Assembly: GCA_016786485.1 (NCBI GenBank)
Contig: JAEUWD010000057.1
Coordinates: forward strand, 1-64,000
DNA from: Bacteriovoracaceae bacterium
GTDB lineage: Bacteria; Bdellovibrionota; Bacteriovoracia; Bacteriovoracales; Bacteriovoracaceae
DNA length: 64,000 nt
Reading direction: 5' to 3'
The first letter of the stretch is position 1; each line of letters starts with the position of its first letter. Positions 26,186 to 34,541 of the stretch are shown here, one piece after another. Position numbers and translations under genes: made by a program. The notes beneath the pieces were generated by a model. The model was not told where the DNA came from. It did not search any database and saw nothing but the letters and a program-made list of their open reading frames with translations.

Positions 26186-27736
26186 TTATTCAACCTGCAA
26201 ATTACGGCGTCCACTTGTTCGATAACGCTGAGAAATAGCATCAAAAATTGAAGCATTATCAGCTTGATTAATTTCTGCTTCTTGCTGAGCTTTTTGAGCA
26301 AAATCTAAAACTTCCACATTGTTAGATGCTTTTTCAGTTTTTTTCTTATTTAGCATGGCGAATGGATCGAAAGCTTTATTTTTAGCACGACCACTGGTTG
26401 GTGATTTGCCACTTTCATACATAACAATCTGATGTTCCTTGGCGAGTTTCTTCTGATCGGCCTTCGGTGAAGTCGCGTTCAGGCTTGTGGCGTAACTGCT
26501 CGCGGTGCCAGGTACAGGCTGTGAAGCAACAAAAGCTGCAAGTTCATTTGGCATACCTAAATCTGCCATGAGCTTGGCTTCATTGAGTTGGGTCTTGTTT
26601 AAGTTTGCAGCAGGTAAATCTTTGACTCTATTTTTTTGTAAATACTGTTTTCCAATGGCCCCATATCTGTTGGCTTCAGCGGTGAGGGCCGCGCCATTGT
26701 AATTTCCATCTGTGATGGAATTTAAGTTAGGATAAAAACTCCCGATGTTATTTCCGAAATTAAGCTTCGCCCCCATCGCCTTAAACGTTTCACTAAAACA
26801 CGAATTGGTGGCTTTACAGCGACATTCAGTATCAGCTTTAAGATTACTATCAACACAAGTTAAAGCTGTTGCTGCGTTCTTTTTATTTTGGTGTTCTTTC
26901 GGAACACAATACTTAACGTAATTAGTAGCATCACTTCGCTGGGAAGCTTCCTCTTGGCAAAAGCAGTGAGTTGCACTGTGAGGATTGCAATCGCCAGCGC
27001 CTGGCATCGAGTCAGCGATACCTTGAATAAAGCGAGCATAGTCGAGATGTTCATGGGCCTTACGGGTATAAAAAGTTCCAAGCAAGGCAGAGCCCCCCAT
27101 TTTTAGACCCATTTTAAAATCAAAAACTGAACCTGTTGAGACGTAGGCAGTGTAACAGGCGGTAGTTGCAAACCAACCAGTAGCTTGAACGGTAGCTGAT
27201 TTTGCGCGAGCTTTATGTGTGCGTGCAACTTTTTCTAATGAAGTCCTGTGTATTGTTTCTGGTTTATCGGGAACTTCATTGATAGCATTTTGTTCGGAAG
27301 CCTGCATAGCGGTCGAAACTAATTCAGTTGCCATCGGAATATAAACGCAAACATCGTTTCGATCCTCTTCTTTCGAATCGGATTTTTCTATTTTGTTTTT
27401 TGTATTTTTTATGCCACTGCTTTTACCTGTGATAGCGCCCATACCTAAAATCATGGCGTAAACTTTTGAAACGGCAGGTACCAGTGCATCCAGGGTACTA
27501 TTCATGACAGTGATGTCTTCGTTTTTACAGTCATCAATCTTGTCTTTGTTTTCATCACATTTTTCGTTATAAATTCTTTCGGCTTTGCCCGCATGCAGAT
27601 AGTTTTGCGCCTCATAGGCTTCTTTGTCAGAGAGTTGGTTTTTTATACCGTCAAATTCTTCTTCCTGCGCAACCAAGTTTAAGCTTAAGAGCGTACAGAG
27701 GATAAAAGCAGGCTTTATTTTGAATCTATTTTTCAT
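26186..27736 (-). CDS. Large secreted Cys-rich protein, 516 aa
   Basis: Not recognised. Residues 1-23 (ending LVAQ before EEEFDG) look like a Sec signal peptide. There are about 15 Cys, grouped around 'CDENKDKIDDC', 'GDCNPHSATHCFCQ' and 'TECRCKATNSC', consistent with a disulfide-bonded extracytoplasmic protein. A weakly hydrophobic stretch 'VYAMILGMGAITG' is near residue 90 and another around 'GGSALLGTF' near 210. The C-terminal third is Ala/Lys/Gln-rich and ends in a basic tail. It is monocistronic, divergent from the DtxR-like gene. Confidence 0.6.
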   Translation of the reverse strand: MKNRFKIKPAFILCTLLSLNLVAQEEEFDGIKNQLSDKEAYEAQNYLHAGKAERIYNEKCDENKDKIDDCKNEDITVMNSTLDALVPAVSKVYAMILGMGAITGKSSGIKNTKNKIEKSDSKEEDRNDVCVYIPMATELVSTAMQASEQNAINEVPDKPETIHRTSLEKVARTHKARAKSATVQATGWFATTACYTAYVSTGSVFDFKMGLKMGGSALLGTFYTRKAHEHLDYARFIQGIADSMPGAGDCNPHSATHCFCQEEASQRSDATNYVKYCVPKEHQNKKNAATALTCVDSNLKADTECRCKATNSCFSETFKAMGAKLNFGNNIGSFYPNLNSITDGNYNGAALTAEANRYGAIGKQYLQKNRVKDLPAANLNKTQLNEAKLMADLGMPNELAAFVASQPVPGTASSYATSLNATSPKADQKKLAKEHQIVMYESGKSPTSGRAKNKAFDPFAMLNKKKTEKASNNVEVLDFAQKAQQEAEINQADNASIFDAISQRYRTSGRRNLQVE

Positions 27737-27857
27737 GGCAAATCCCTTGAAATTACTAAGTTTTTACATTTTAGCATGGTTTTATCTTAGGCAAGAGATA
27801 GGCAGCAATTTACAAATGCCGACATGTGTAATATCAAAGGGTTATATATTTAGACAA

Positions 27858-27872
27858 TAGGGATAAACCCTA
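27858..27872 (+). promoter_or_regulatory. Candidate operator palindrome before the DtxR-like gene
   Basis: TAGGG-ATAAA-CCCTA is a perfect inverted repeat 30 bases before the ATG at 27903. It is nested with a wider AGGGTT (27838-27843) and AACCCT (27866-27871) pair. Its outer TAGG/CCTA resembles half-sites of DtxR-type boxes, but the spacing is shorter. Autoregulation is an inference from position. Confidence 0.3.
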
Positions 27873-27902
27873 ACGCGTCTGCAACAAAATGAAGGCAGCT
27901 TA

Positions 27903-28424
27903 ATGACTGATAAAAAGTCCATTCAACACACGCATGATCATGAATTGACCCATTCAATGGTTCACTATTTATTGACCATTCATAAACTCAAAGAAAAGAA
28001 CGGTTATGCTCGTGTGACTGATATCGCACGTGAAATGCACCTAACAAAAGGAAGCGTTTCAACAGCAGTTAACAATCTCCAAAAACGTGATTTAGTTATC
28101 GAAGATGAAAGTAAATTTTTATCGTTAAGTCCGCAGGGCCATAAAGAAGTACATGCTATTTTATCTTCACGTACTTTGCTTTTTTATTTCTTGAAAGATT
28201 TCGTAGGCGTGAGCGAAGATGCTGCTCATAAAGATTCTTGTTTGATGGAGCATTTACTGAGCGAAGAAACGCGTGAGAAATTTTTTAGATTCATGAAGCA
28301 AATGTCTTCAGATCCAAAATCGCTTTCAGTTGATACAACTCTGAATTTATCAAAATATAATAGTTCGGATGAATTCCTGGAAAGCCAGACGGGTGATACT
28401 TATCTAGGTAAAATGGATGAGTAG
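27903..28424 (+). CDS. DtxR/MntR-family metal-responsive repressor
   Basis: A 173-residue winged-helix regulator. 'GYARVTDIAREMHLTKGSVSTAVNNLQKRDLV' (about 39-70) is the DNA-binding unit of DtxR/MntR proteins; the following helices form the dimer domain. 'CLMEHLL' near residue 117 matches the C-x2-E-H metal ligands of DtxR (iron-type) rather than the E-x2-E-H of MntR. The His in 'YRHELL' of MntR is replaced by Thr here. The SH3-like third domain is absent. It overlaps the transporter gene by eight bases, so it likely controls that gene. Confidence 0.83.
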   Translation: MTDKKSIQHTHDHELTHSMVHYLLTIHKLKEKNGYARVTDIAREMHLTKGSVSTAVNNLQKRDLVIEDESKFLSLSPQGHKEVHAILSSRTLLFYFLKDFVGVSEDAAHKDSCLMEHLLSEETREKFFRFMKQMSSDPKSLSVDTTLNLSKYNSSDEFLESQTGDTYLGKMDE

Positions 28425-29655
28425 TCTCGTCAGTACTTTTCGTAATCTCACCACTGAAGAACGTCGTCATTTTTTTCTTTTATTTCTCACTGATTTTTTA
28501 ATTCTTTTTTCTTATCCCTTTTTTAGAGCTTCAACCACGACACTTTTTTTAGAAAGTTACGGTGCAAAAAGTTCACCGCAAGCGTGGTTTGCAGCCATTT
28601 TAGTCATTGCTATTGTGATTGGTGTCATTAACTTTTCTCAAAAGAAATGGGGCATTCATCGTATTTATTCTGGGCTGACTATGTTCAGTGTTCTGATTTT
28701 TTTCGGTTTATATGGAGCTTATGAAAAAGGTCAAAACGAAGTCGCCTTCATGTTATTTGTTTGGAAAGAGGCCTACATCGTTCTCGTTTTCCATTTGTTA
28801 ATTGGTTACTGCAATAATTTTTTCAGCGCTGAACAAGCCAAAGTTTTTTACGGTCCGCTTACTGGTATTGGGAGCTTAGCTTCCATGTTAGGTGGTTTTG
28901 CGACAGCAGGTGTTTCGGAAACTTTAGGTGTCACTGGTGTCATCGTTGTTGGTAGCGCTCTATTGGTCTTGAGTATTCCAAGTTTCTGGCCCACGCCACG
29001 CTTAGGTTTAAAAAAACAAATTGAAAATAAAATCACACCGCTGAAATCGATTCAAGGCGTAGGTCCTTATGTTTTCTGTATCGCTGCTATCGTTATTTTG
29101 AGTCAATTTATCCTCACCATTACCGAATTAAAATTTAATGTTTTATTCGAACAAATTATTCCTATTTCTGCGGATCGTACCGCTTACTTAGGTTATATGT
29201 ATTCGGCGATTAATGGTTTTGCATTGGTGCTTCAGTTTATTATTTTCCCGCTGGTTCTATCTAAAGTGAGTAACCGTGTTCTGCATTACTGTATTCCTGG
29301 CCTTTATTTATTATTGGCGATTTTAGGTTTAGGTGTTGGGGCCCAATACCTGATGTTTGCCGCTATCGTCTTCATTGTCTTTAAGGGAACAGATTATTCG
29401 GTCTTTGCGGTAGCCAAAGAGTTTTTGTATCAAAATTTAAGCTATTGGCAACGTTATGGGGCCAAGTATATTGCGGATATGTTCTGTTATCGCAGCGGAA
29501 AAGCTTTTAGTTCGTTATTGCTTATTTATTTTCAATCTGAATTAATGTTGAGTGTTTTTCTTTATTCATGTCTAGCGTTATGGTTTGTGACACTTTATTT
29601 CCTTTTTAAATTTCAGCGCCAAGAGCCTAGGCTTAATTCTCAAGCTTCGTTATAA
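28417..29655 (+). CDS. Membrane transporter, ATP/ADP-translocase (Npt1/Npt2)-like
   Basis: A 412-residue protein with about 12 hydrophobic segments. The region 'FFSAEQAKVFYGPLTGIGSLASMLGG' (about 141-166) and 'YSVFAVAKEFLYQNLSYWQRYGAKYIADMFCYRSGKAF' (about 328-365; shown in parts) fit the NTT family pattern (AKRLFGLIGAGG; REALYxPL; AKxxIDxxxYRxG) better than ordinary MFS. Such carriers exchange or import nucleotides; some relatives move other ligands. Without an alignment it could also be another MFS-like carrier. It is translationally coupled to the DtxR-like gene. Confidence 0.62.
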   Translation: MSSLVSTFRNLTTEERRHFFLLFLTDFLILFSYPFFRASTTTLFLESYGAKSSPQAWFAAILVIAIVIGVINFSQKKWGIHRIYSGLTMFSVLIFFGLYGAYEKGQNEVAFMLFVWKEAYIVLVFHLLIGYCNNFFSAEQAKVFYGPLTGIGSLASMLGGFATAGVSETLGVTGVIVVGSALLVLSIPSFWPTPRLGLKKQIENKITPLKSIQGVGPYVFCIAAIVILSQFILTITELKFNVLFEQIIPISADRTAYLGYMYSAINGFALVLQFIIFPLVLSKVSNRVLHYCIPGLYLLLAILGLGVGAQYLMFAAIVFIVFKGTDYSVFAVAKEFLYQNLSYWQRYGAKYIADMFCYRSGKAFSSLLLIYFQSELMLSVFLYSCLALWFVTLYFLFKFQRQEPRLNSQASL

Positions 29656-29674
29656 TCATCTCTAGCGAGGTGTT

Positions 29675-31693
29675 ATGAATCCATTATTACAAAAACTCAA
29701 TTCAGATATTAACGTTATTCCTTTTGATAAAATTCAATCGAAGCATTTTATTCCGGCATTAAAAGAGTCGATTGCAGATGCGCACAAACAATGTGAGCAG
29801 TATAAGAAAAATACTACGATTGATTTTGATCACGTGATTGTGGAGCTTGAAAAATTAGGCGAGCCAATCGATTACATTAGTACTATTTATTACGCGCTTT
29901 ACGGTGCCGATGCGACCAAGGAAATTCAAGAAATTTCTGAAGAGTTTTCAAGCTTAATTACCAAATATTCAAATGACATTACGCTCGATCCAGAAATTTT
30001 TCAGAAAGTAAAAAAGCTTTATGAGAAAAAAGATTCGCTTAAGTTGACTCAAGAACAAATGCAAATCGTCGAGACTTACTTTCTAGATTTCACTCGTAAC
30101 GGTGCACTTTTAAATGAAGCCGATAAAAATATTTTAAGAGAGATTGATGAGAAGCTTTCTTCAATTGGCTTGAAATATTCGAAGAATATTTTAGACGCGA
30201 CTAATGAATACGAGTTAGTTATTACCAATAAAGACGATCTAGATGGTCTACCAGAAACAGCAGTGGAAGAAGCTAAAGAGACGGCGAAGGCCAAAGGTAA
30301 AGATCATGCTTGGGTTTTTACCTTGCAATTTCCAAGCTATTTACCGTTTGTCACTTATTCGAAAAAGGCCAATTTGCGCAAAGAAATTTTTATGGCCTAT
30401 GGCAAACGAGCTTTCGGTGGCAAATTTGATAATCAAGAAAACGTGCTGGAGATTATTGCTTTACGTGATAAACGCGCCAAGCTTTTAGGTTTCAAAAACC
30501 ATGCTGACTTTGTTTTAAGAAAACGTATGGCCTCTGAGCCAAATAAAGTTTTAAGTTTCCTTGATTCATTACTTTTAAAAGCACTACCTGCAGCAAAAAA
30601 AGAAAAAGCACAGCTTGAGAAACTAAAAAAAGACACAGAAGGTGGCGAACTTAACCGCTGGGATGTTTCTTATTATTCTGAAATTCTTAAAAAACAAGAA
30701 TTGGATTTCGATGATGAAGTTTTACGCCCATACTTTAAATTAGAAAATGTGGTAGATGGAATTTTTAAAGTTGCTAAAAAATTATACGGTCTGGATTTTC
30801 AAGAAGTGTTTGATCTTCCCAAATATCATGCTGATGTTCGGACTTTTAAAGTGATGGATAAAGGCGAGTATCTCGGTGTGTTCTATACCGACTTTTTTCC
30901 AAGAGAAACCAAACGTGGTGGCGCTTGGATGACGAGTCTATTTGACCAAGGTTTATTTGCGGGCAAAGTTCGCAGACCTCATATCTCAATTGTTTGTAAC
31001 TTCACCAAGCCAACCGCGACCAAACCGGCGTTGTTAACTCTCGATGAAGTTCTGACTTTATTTCATGAATTCGGTCATGCGCTACACGGACTACTTACGA
31101 AGTGTACCTATCGCAAGCTAAGTGGGACTAACGTGTATTGGGATTTCGTTGAGCTTCCGTCGCAAATTATGGAAAACTGGGCGCAAGAAAAAGAATGTCT
31201 CGATCTCTTTGCTGAACATTATGAAACTAAGGAAAAGATTCCTGCTGATTTAGTAAAAAAAATTGGTAAGAATAGAGTTTTTTTAGAAGGTTTAGGAACG
31301 CTTCGCCAGCTTGGCTTTTCATTCTTAGATATGACTTGGCACATGGGTGATATTCCAAAAAATACTGATGTGGCCGCTTTCGAAAAACAAATTCTAAAGA
31401 AGACCGATTTGTTCCAAGCCGTGAATGGAACTTGTATGTCGACTTCTTTCTCACATATTTTTTCAGGTGGATATTCAGCGGGTTACTATTCTTATAAGTG
31501 GGCCGAAGTTTTAGATGCTGATGCTTTTGAGTACTTTGTAGAAAAAGGTATTTTTAATCATAACGTGGCGATGAGCTTCAAGGAAAATATTCTGGAAAAG
31601 GGCGGCACGGTTCATCCGATGGAATTATACAAAAAATTCCGTGGACAAGAACCAAATGTGGATGCGCTTTTAAGACGTTCAGGACTTATTTAG
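29675..31693 (+). CDS. M3-family metallopeptidase (oligopeptidase A-like)
   Basis: A zinc oligopeptidase, 672 residues, probably cytoplasmic since no signal peptide is seen. The zinc motif HEFGH is at residues 464-468, with the third ligand Glu in 'WDFVELPSQIMENW' near 493. The C-terminal 'HIFSGGYSAGYYSYKWAEVLDADAF' and 'RGQEPNVDALLRRSGL' are typical of the M3A subfamily. The ribosome binding site is GAGGTG. It degrades short peptides, which fits the peptide importer at 53593-58962. The 3' end overlaps the convergent DUF4442 gene by eight bases. Confidence 0.93.
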   Translation: MNPLLQKLNSDINVIPFDKIQSKHFIPALKESIADAHKQCEQYKKNTTIDFDHVIVELEKLGEPIDYISTIYYALYGADATKEIQEISEEFSSLITKYSNDITLDPEIFQKVKKLYEKKDSLKLTQEQMQIVETYFLDFTRNGALLNEADKNILREIDEKLSSIGLKYSKNILDATNEYELVITNKDDLDGLPETAVEEAKETAKAKGKDHAWVFTLQFPSYLPFVTYSKKANLRKEIFMAYGKRAFGGKFDNQENVLEIIALRDKRAKLLGFKNHADFVLRKRMASEPNKVLSFLDSLLLKALPAAKKEKAQLEKLKKDTEGGELNRWDVSYYSEILKKQELDFDDEVLRPYFKLENVVDGIFKVAKKLYGLDFQEVFDLPKYHADVRTFKVMDKGEYLGVFYTDFFPRETKRGGAWMTSLFDQGLFAGKVRRPHISIVCNFTKPTATKPALLTLDEVLTLFHEFGHALHGLLTKCTYRKLSGTNVYWDFVELPSQIMENWAQEKECLDLFAEHYETKEKIPADLVKKIGKNRVFLEGLGTLRQLGFSFLDMTWHMGDIPKNTDVAAFEKQILKKTDLFQAVNGTCMSTSFSHIFSGGYSAGYYSYKWAEVLDADAFEYFVEKGIFNHNVAMSFKENILEKGGTVHPMELYKKFRGQEPNVDALLRRSGLI

Positions 31694-32183
31694 TTTTAAC
31701 TTGTGACCAAGATTTAATCTGCCAATTCGTCATAACGGTAGCGACGTGATTGTTTTTCAAGTCGTGCAGTTCGGTTTGCATGCGAATATTGGTTTTATCA
31801 GTTTTTAAAATCTGAAGAATTTTTTGTTTCTCAGTCGTTGAGAAGTGGCAACTGGCAATCACAGGCATGCGTCCTTGATAATGATACTTCACTTCGAGTT
31901 CCGATAGAATATAACGGTATTCTTTCATTCCAAAATTTTTTAACAAGAGAATTCCTGCTGCATATTCACCCGCGGTAGCGATGGCACAAGCATGAACTCC
32001 GCCCAAGTGATTTTTATTCACTCTTCGATAAGGAATTCGAATACTCATTTTCTCATCAGCAACTTCCATGAAGCAAAATTTATGGGGGCCATTAAAAGGG
32101 ATAAAACAATTAAAAACCTTAGTGATAAGAAAAAGTTTTATTTTACCAGGCTTATTGAAAAGCCAATTTAAAATCTTATCCAT
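31686..32183 (-). CDS. DUF4442 hotdog-fold protein (putative thioesterase)
   Basis: A 165-residue protein beginning MDKILNWLFNKPG, assigned to the ATG at 32183 because GGAG lies eight bases upstream; an upstream start at 32210 lacks this. 'NKNHLGGVHACAIATAGEYAAGILL' (about 63-87) is the central helix of hotdog thioesterase-like proteins of the DUF4442 family. Its substrate is unknown, probably an acyl-CoA. It overlaps the nitronate monooxygenase gene by eight bases, so both are one operon. Confidence 0.78.
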   Translation of the reverse strand: MDKILNWLFNKPGKIKLFLITKVFNCFIPFNGPHKFCFMEVADEKMSIRIPYRRVNKNHLGGVHACAIATAGEYAAGILLLKNFGMKEYRYILSELEVKYHYQGRMPVIASCHFSTTEKQKILQILKTDKTNIRMQTELHDLKNNHVATVMTNWQIKSWSQVKTK

Positions 32184-33159
32184 GGAATTGCTCCAGTTTT
32201 TTGTAAGCATTTTCGTAATCTTGAATTAATTGTACGACAATTTGGTTAATCGTTTCTTCTTTTTTTACAAACTCAATCGAGCTACCAGCGCACCAAACAC
32301 TTTTGTAGGTAGCAGAGAAAGCTGATTTCTCAAGCAGTTTCATCCCTTTATAAAAAGTTAACATCTTGGCATATTTTTTAAGCGTTCGGTTTTTATTTAA
32401 AATGCGCTCGAGAAAGTTTTGTTCGGTACCAATTTTTTTAACATACGGAGAGTTAATAACAGTACAGTTACTGCCAGATAATTTAGTGGTAGTGACAATG
32501 TCACCCGCACCGTATTGAATGACGGCTTTTTTATATTCGTTATTAATTTGTGATTCCTGGCAAGCGATAAACGGTGAACCAATCGAAAGCCCATCGGCCC
32601 CCAGAGCGAAAGTCGCCAATAGTCCGTTTCCAGTCGAAACACCACCCGCTGAAATAACGGGGATCGAGAGATCTTTTTTTAGCATTGGTACTAAAATCGT
32701 AGCAGGAATTTTGCCTAAGTGTCCGCCGGCACCAGAGTTAACCGCAATGACGGCATCGGCACCAAGGTCCTGAACTTTTTTGGCGTAAATACCATCCGTG
32801 ACATCGCAAAAAACTTTCGCACCATTTTTGTGTGCGTCTTTAATGACAACATCGGGATTACCCAGTGAAGTAATAAAATAATTCACACCGACTTCCAAAC
32901 AAATCTTTAATTGTTCTTTGAAGTAGGGGTTAGATTGATTAACGATAAGATTTACACCAAAGGGACCGACGGAATTTTGCTTAATATTTTCCAGGCCTGT
33001 TCTGAGTAGTTTTAAATCACGATAGTTAAGTGCTGGGATGCAGCCAGTAATACCCGCTTTAGAGGCTTCTATCATCATTTGGTCATTTGTTACTAAGAAC
33101 ATGGGCGCCATAATGATGGGATATTTAATTTTTAGCATTTCTGTTAACGCTGTTTTCAT
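32176..33159 (-). CDS. Nitronate monooxygenase/2-nitropropane dioxygenase family
   Basis: An FMN-binding TIM-barrel oxidase, 327 residues. 'PIIMAPMFLVTN' at the N-terminus, 'VNSGAGGHLGK' (phosphate loop and the conserved His) near 140-150, and 'PVISAGGVSTGNGLLATFALGADGLSIGSPF' (shown as the FMN motif around 170-200) are the family signatures. Some members are enoyl-ACP reductases (FabK-like); pairing with a hotdog protein could hint at lipid metabolism. Function is set by family only. Confidence 0.85.
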   Translation of the reverse strand: MKTALTEMLKIKYPIIMAPMFLVTNDQMMIEASKAGITGCIPALNYRDLKLLRTGLENIKQNSVGPFGVNLIVNQSNPYFKEQLKICLEVGVNYFITSLGNPDVVIKDAHKNGAKVFCDVTDGIYAKKVQDLGADAVIAVNSGAGGHLGKIPATILVPMLKKDLSIPVISAGGVSTGNGLLATFALGADGLSIGSPFIACQESQINNEYKKAVIQYGAGDIVTTTKLSGSNCTVINSPYVKKIGTEQNFLERILNKNRTLKKYAKMLTFYKGMKLLEKSAFSATYKSVWCAGSSIEFVKKEETINQIVVQLIQDYENAYKKLEQFHG

Positions 33160-33199
33160 ATTTTCGAGCCTTTTTATTAGATTTCAACACATGAAGTAA

Positions 33200-33228
33200 G
33201 AAGAGAAAAGACAATTTTTCTTCTCTTC
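33200..33228. repeat. Inverted repeat upstream of the M28 aminopeptidase
   Basis: AGAAGAGAA and TTCTCTTCT form a perfect 9-base inverted repeat with an 11-base loop, ending just before the -24 element at 33229. It may be an operator or a hairpin terminating reads from the minus-strand direction; no T-run makes it a classical terminator for a known gene. Confidence 0.45.
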
Positions 33229-33244
33229 TGGGAATTAATTTGCT
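33229..33244 (+). promoter_or_regulatory. Candidate sigma-54 promoter of the M28 aminopeptidase
   Basis: TGGGAATTAATTTGCT has the -24 GG and -12 GC spaced 12 bases apart and TTTGCT as in the consensus, but the C after GG is a G. The expected transcript start, about 33255, sits 23 bases before the ATG. The 9-base inverted repeat at 33200-33228 abuts it, which could be an activator or repressor site. Confidence 0.35.
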
Positions 33245-33277
33245 TGAATTCATCATTGACTTAAACGGGAGAGAATT

Positions 33278-34477
33278 ATGAAAATGTTTTTAACTTCACT
33301 GTTAGTGGTAGCGGCGCCATTGCTGGCCAGTGCTAAACCACAAACTAACTACTGGGTAACAGTTGGGAATGATACGATTGAATCGATTAAGAAATCGTCA
33401 AAAGTCGGATTATCTTTACACTCATCAAAAAATGGTGTGTCTCTAATTAATGTTAAAGCCGAAGAAATTGCGGATTTATCAACGCTTATGCATGAAGAAT
33501 TTAATCGTTGTGCTGGTTTCATGGGTCACGATTCATTAGAAGAAGCCAAAGCTGCACTTGAATTAACAGCAGATAAACAAGCTGCGGTTGACGGTGTATT
33601 TAATAATTATCAAATTGATCAGCAAGCACGCGTTATTCCAATGATGTCACAAGTTCAAGAAATGGGCGTACGTAAAGTGATCGAATCCTTATCAGCTTTC
33701 AACAATCGTTATTACAAATCGCAAACTGGTGTTGATTCGCAAAAATGGCTTAAAAATTATTGGTCAACATTAGCTGCTAGCCGTTCTGACATGAGAGTTG
33801 ATTTCTTCACGCATCCAAATTGGCCACAACCTTCAGTTGTATTAACTGTTCAAGGTTCAAAATATCCACAAGAAGTTGTTGTTATCGGCGGTCACGCGGA
33901 CTCAATCAATGGTGGTTACTTTAATGATAAAGTTTCTGCTAGAGCACCTGGTGCAGATGATAACGCTTCTGGTATCGCGACGATTACAGAAATCATCCGT
34001 GTTATGGTTGTGACAAACTATCAACCAGAACGCACTATTCAGTTTATGGGTTATGCGGCCGAAGAAGTGGGGTTATGGGGTTCACAAGCGATAGCATCTA
34101 GCTATAAGCAAAAATCAGTACAAGTTGTTGGAGTCCTACAATTTGATATGACTAACCACAAAGGTACTGCGAACAAAGATATCGTTATGATGAGTGACTA
34201 TACCAATGCTGCTCAGAACGCTTTTATTGGAAACTTAATTGATACATACGTTAAGCTTCCATGGGGTTACTCTAGCTGCGGTTATGGTTGTTCAGACCAT
34301 GCTTCGTGGACTAAAAATGGTTATCCAGCATCCATTCCATTTGAATCAACGATGCAAGATATTAATCACAAAATCCACACGACTGAAGACACCATCGGTG
34401 TTTCGGGTGGACATGCTCAGCATGCCTATAAATTTGCGCTTTTGGGCGTAGCTTATATGGTAGAACTGGCCAAATAA
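33278..34477 (+). CDS. Exported M28 zinc aminopeptidase
   Basis: A 399-residue exopeptidase like the Vibrio proteolyticus leucine aminopeptidase. Residues 1-19 (MKMFLTSLLVVAAPLLASA) are a Sec signal peptide, so it is exported. The di-zinc site is visible: His206 in 'GGHADS', Asp in 'APGADDNASGI', the Glu-Glu of 'AAEEVGLWGS', then Asp in 'QFDMT' and His in 'INHKIHTTED'. The ribosome binding site is GGGAGAG. It probably degrades peptides outside the inner membrane, complementing the peptide importer and the M3 peptidase. The N-terminal ~100 residues probably act as an inhibitory prodomain. Confidence 0.92.
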   Translation: MKMFLTSLLVVAAPLLASAKPQTNYWVTVGNDTIESIKKSSKVGLSLHSSKNGVSLINVKAEEIADLSTLMHEEFNRCAGFMGHDSLEEAKAALELTADKQAAVDGVFNNYQIDQQARVIPMMSQVQEMGVRKVIESLSAFNNRYYKSQTGVDSQKWLKNYWSTLAASRSDMRVDFFTHPNWPQPSVVLTVQGSKYPQEVVVIGGHADSINGGYFNDKVSARAPGADDNASGIATITEIIRVMVVTNYQPERTIQFMGYAAEEVGLWGSQAIASSYKQKSVQVVGVLQFDMTNHKGTANKDIVMMSDYTNAAQNAFIGNLIDTYVKLPWGYSSCGYGCSDHASWTKNGYPASIPFESTMQDINHKIHTTEDTIGVSGGHAQHAYKFALLGVAYMVELAK

Positions 34478-34495
34478 TTATTTAAAAGTTAAACT

Positions 34496-34541
34496 GGGGT
34501 CAGTAAATTCGTAATAAAGGTTCCTAAAATTTGCTGACCCC
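34496..34541. repeat. Inverted repeat (REP-like hairpin) overlapping the helicase start
   Basis: GGGGTCAGTAAATT (34496-34509) and AATTTGCTGACCCC (34528-34541) form a 14-base stem with one G-T wobble and an 18-base loop. The arms begin GGGGTCAG and end CTGACCCC, the same boundary seen in REP-type repeats linked to transposases in other bacteria. It also contains the TTG proposed as start of the helicase, in the right arm. Confidence 0.75.

Noticed and set aside
28417-29655. Metal transporter assignment for the carrier behind the DtxR-like gene
   Set aside because: It lacks the metal-site motifs of NRAMP, ZIP or FeoB proteins; sequence patterns point to the NTT group instead.
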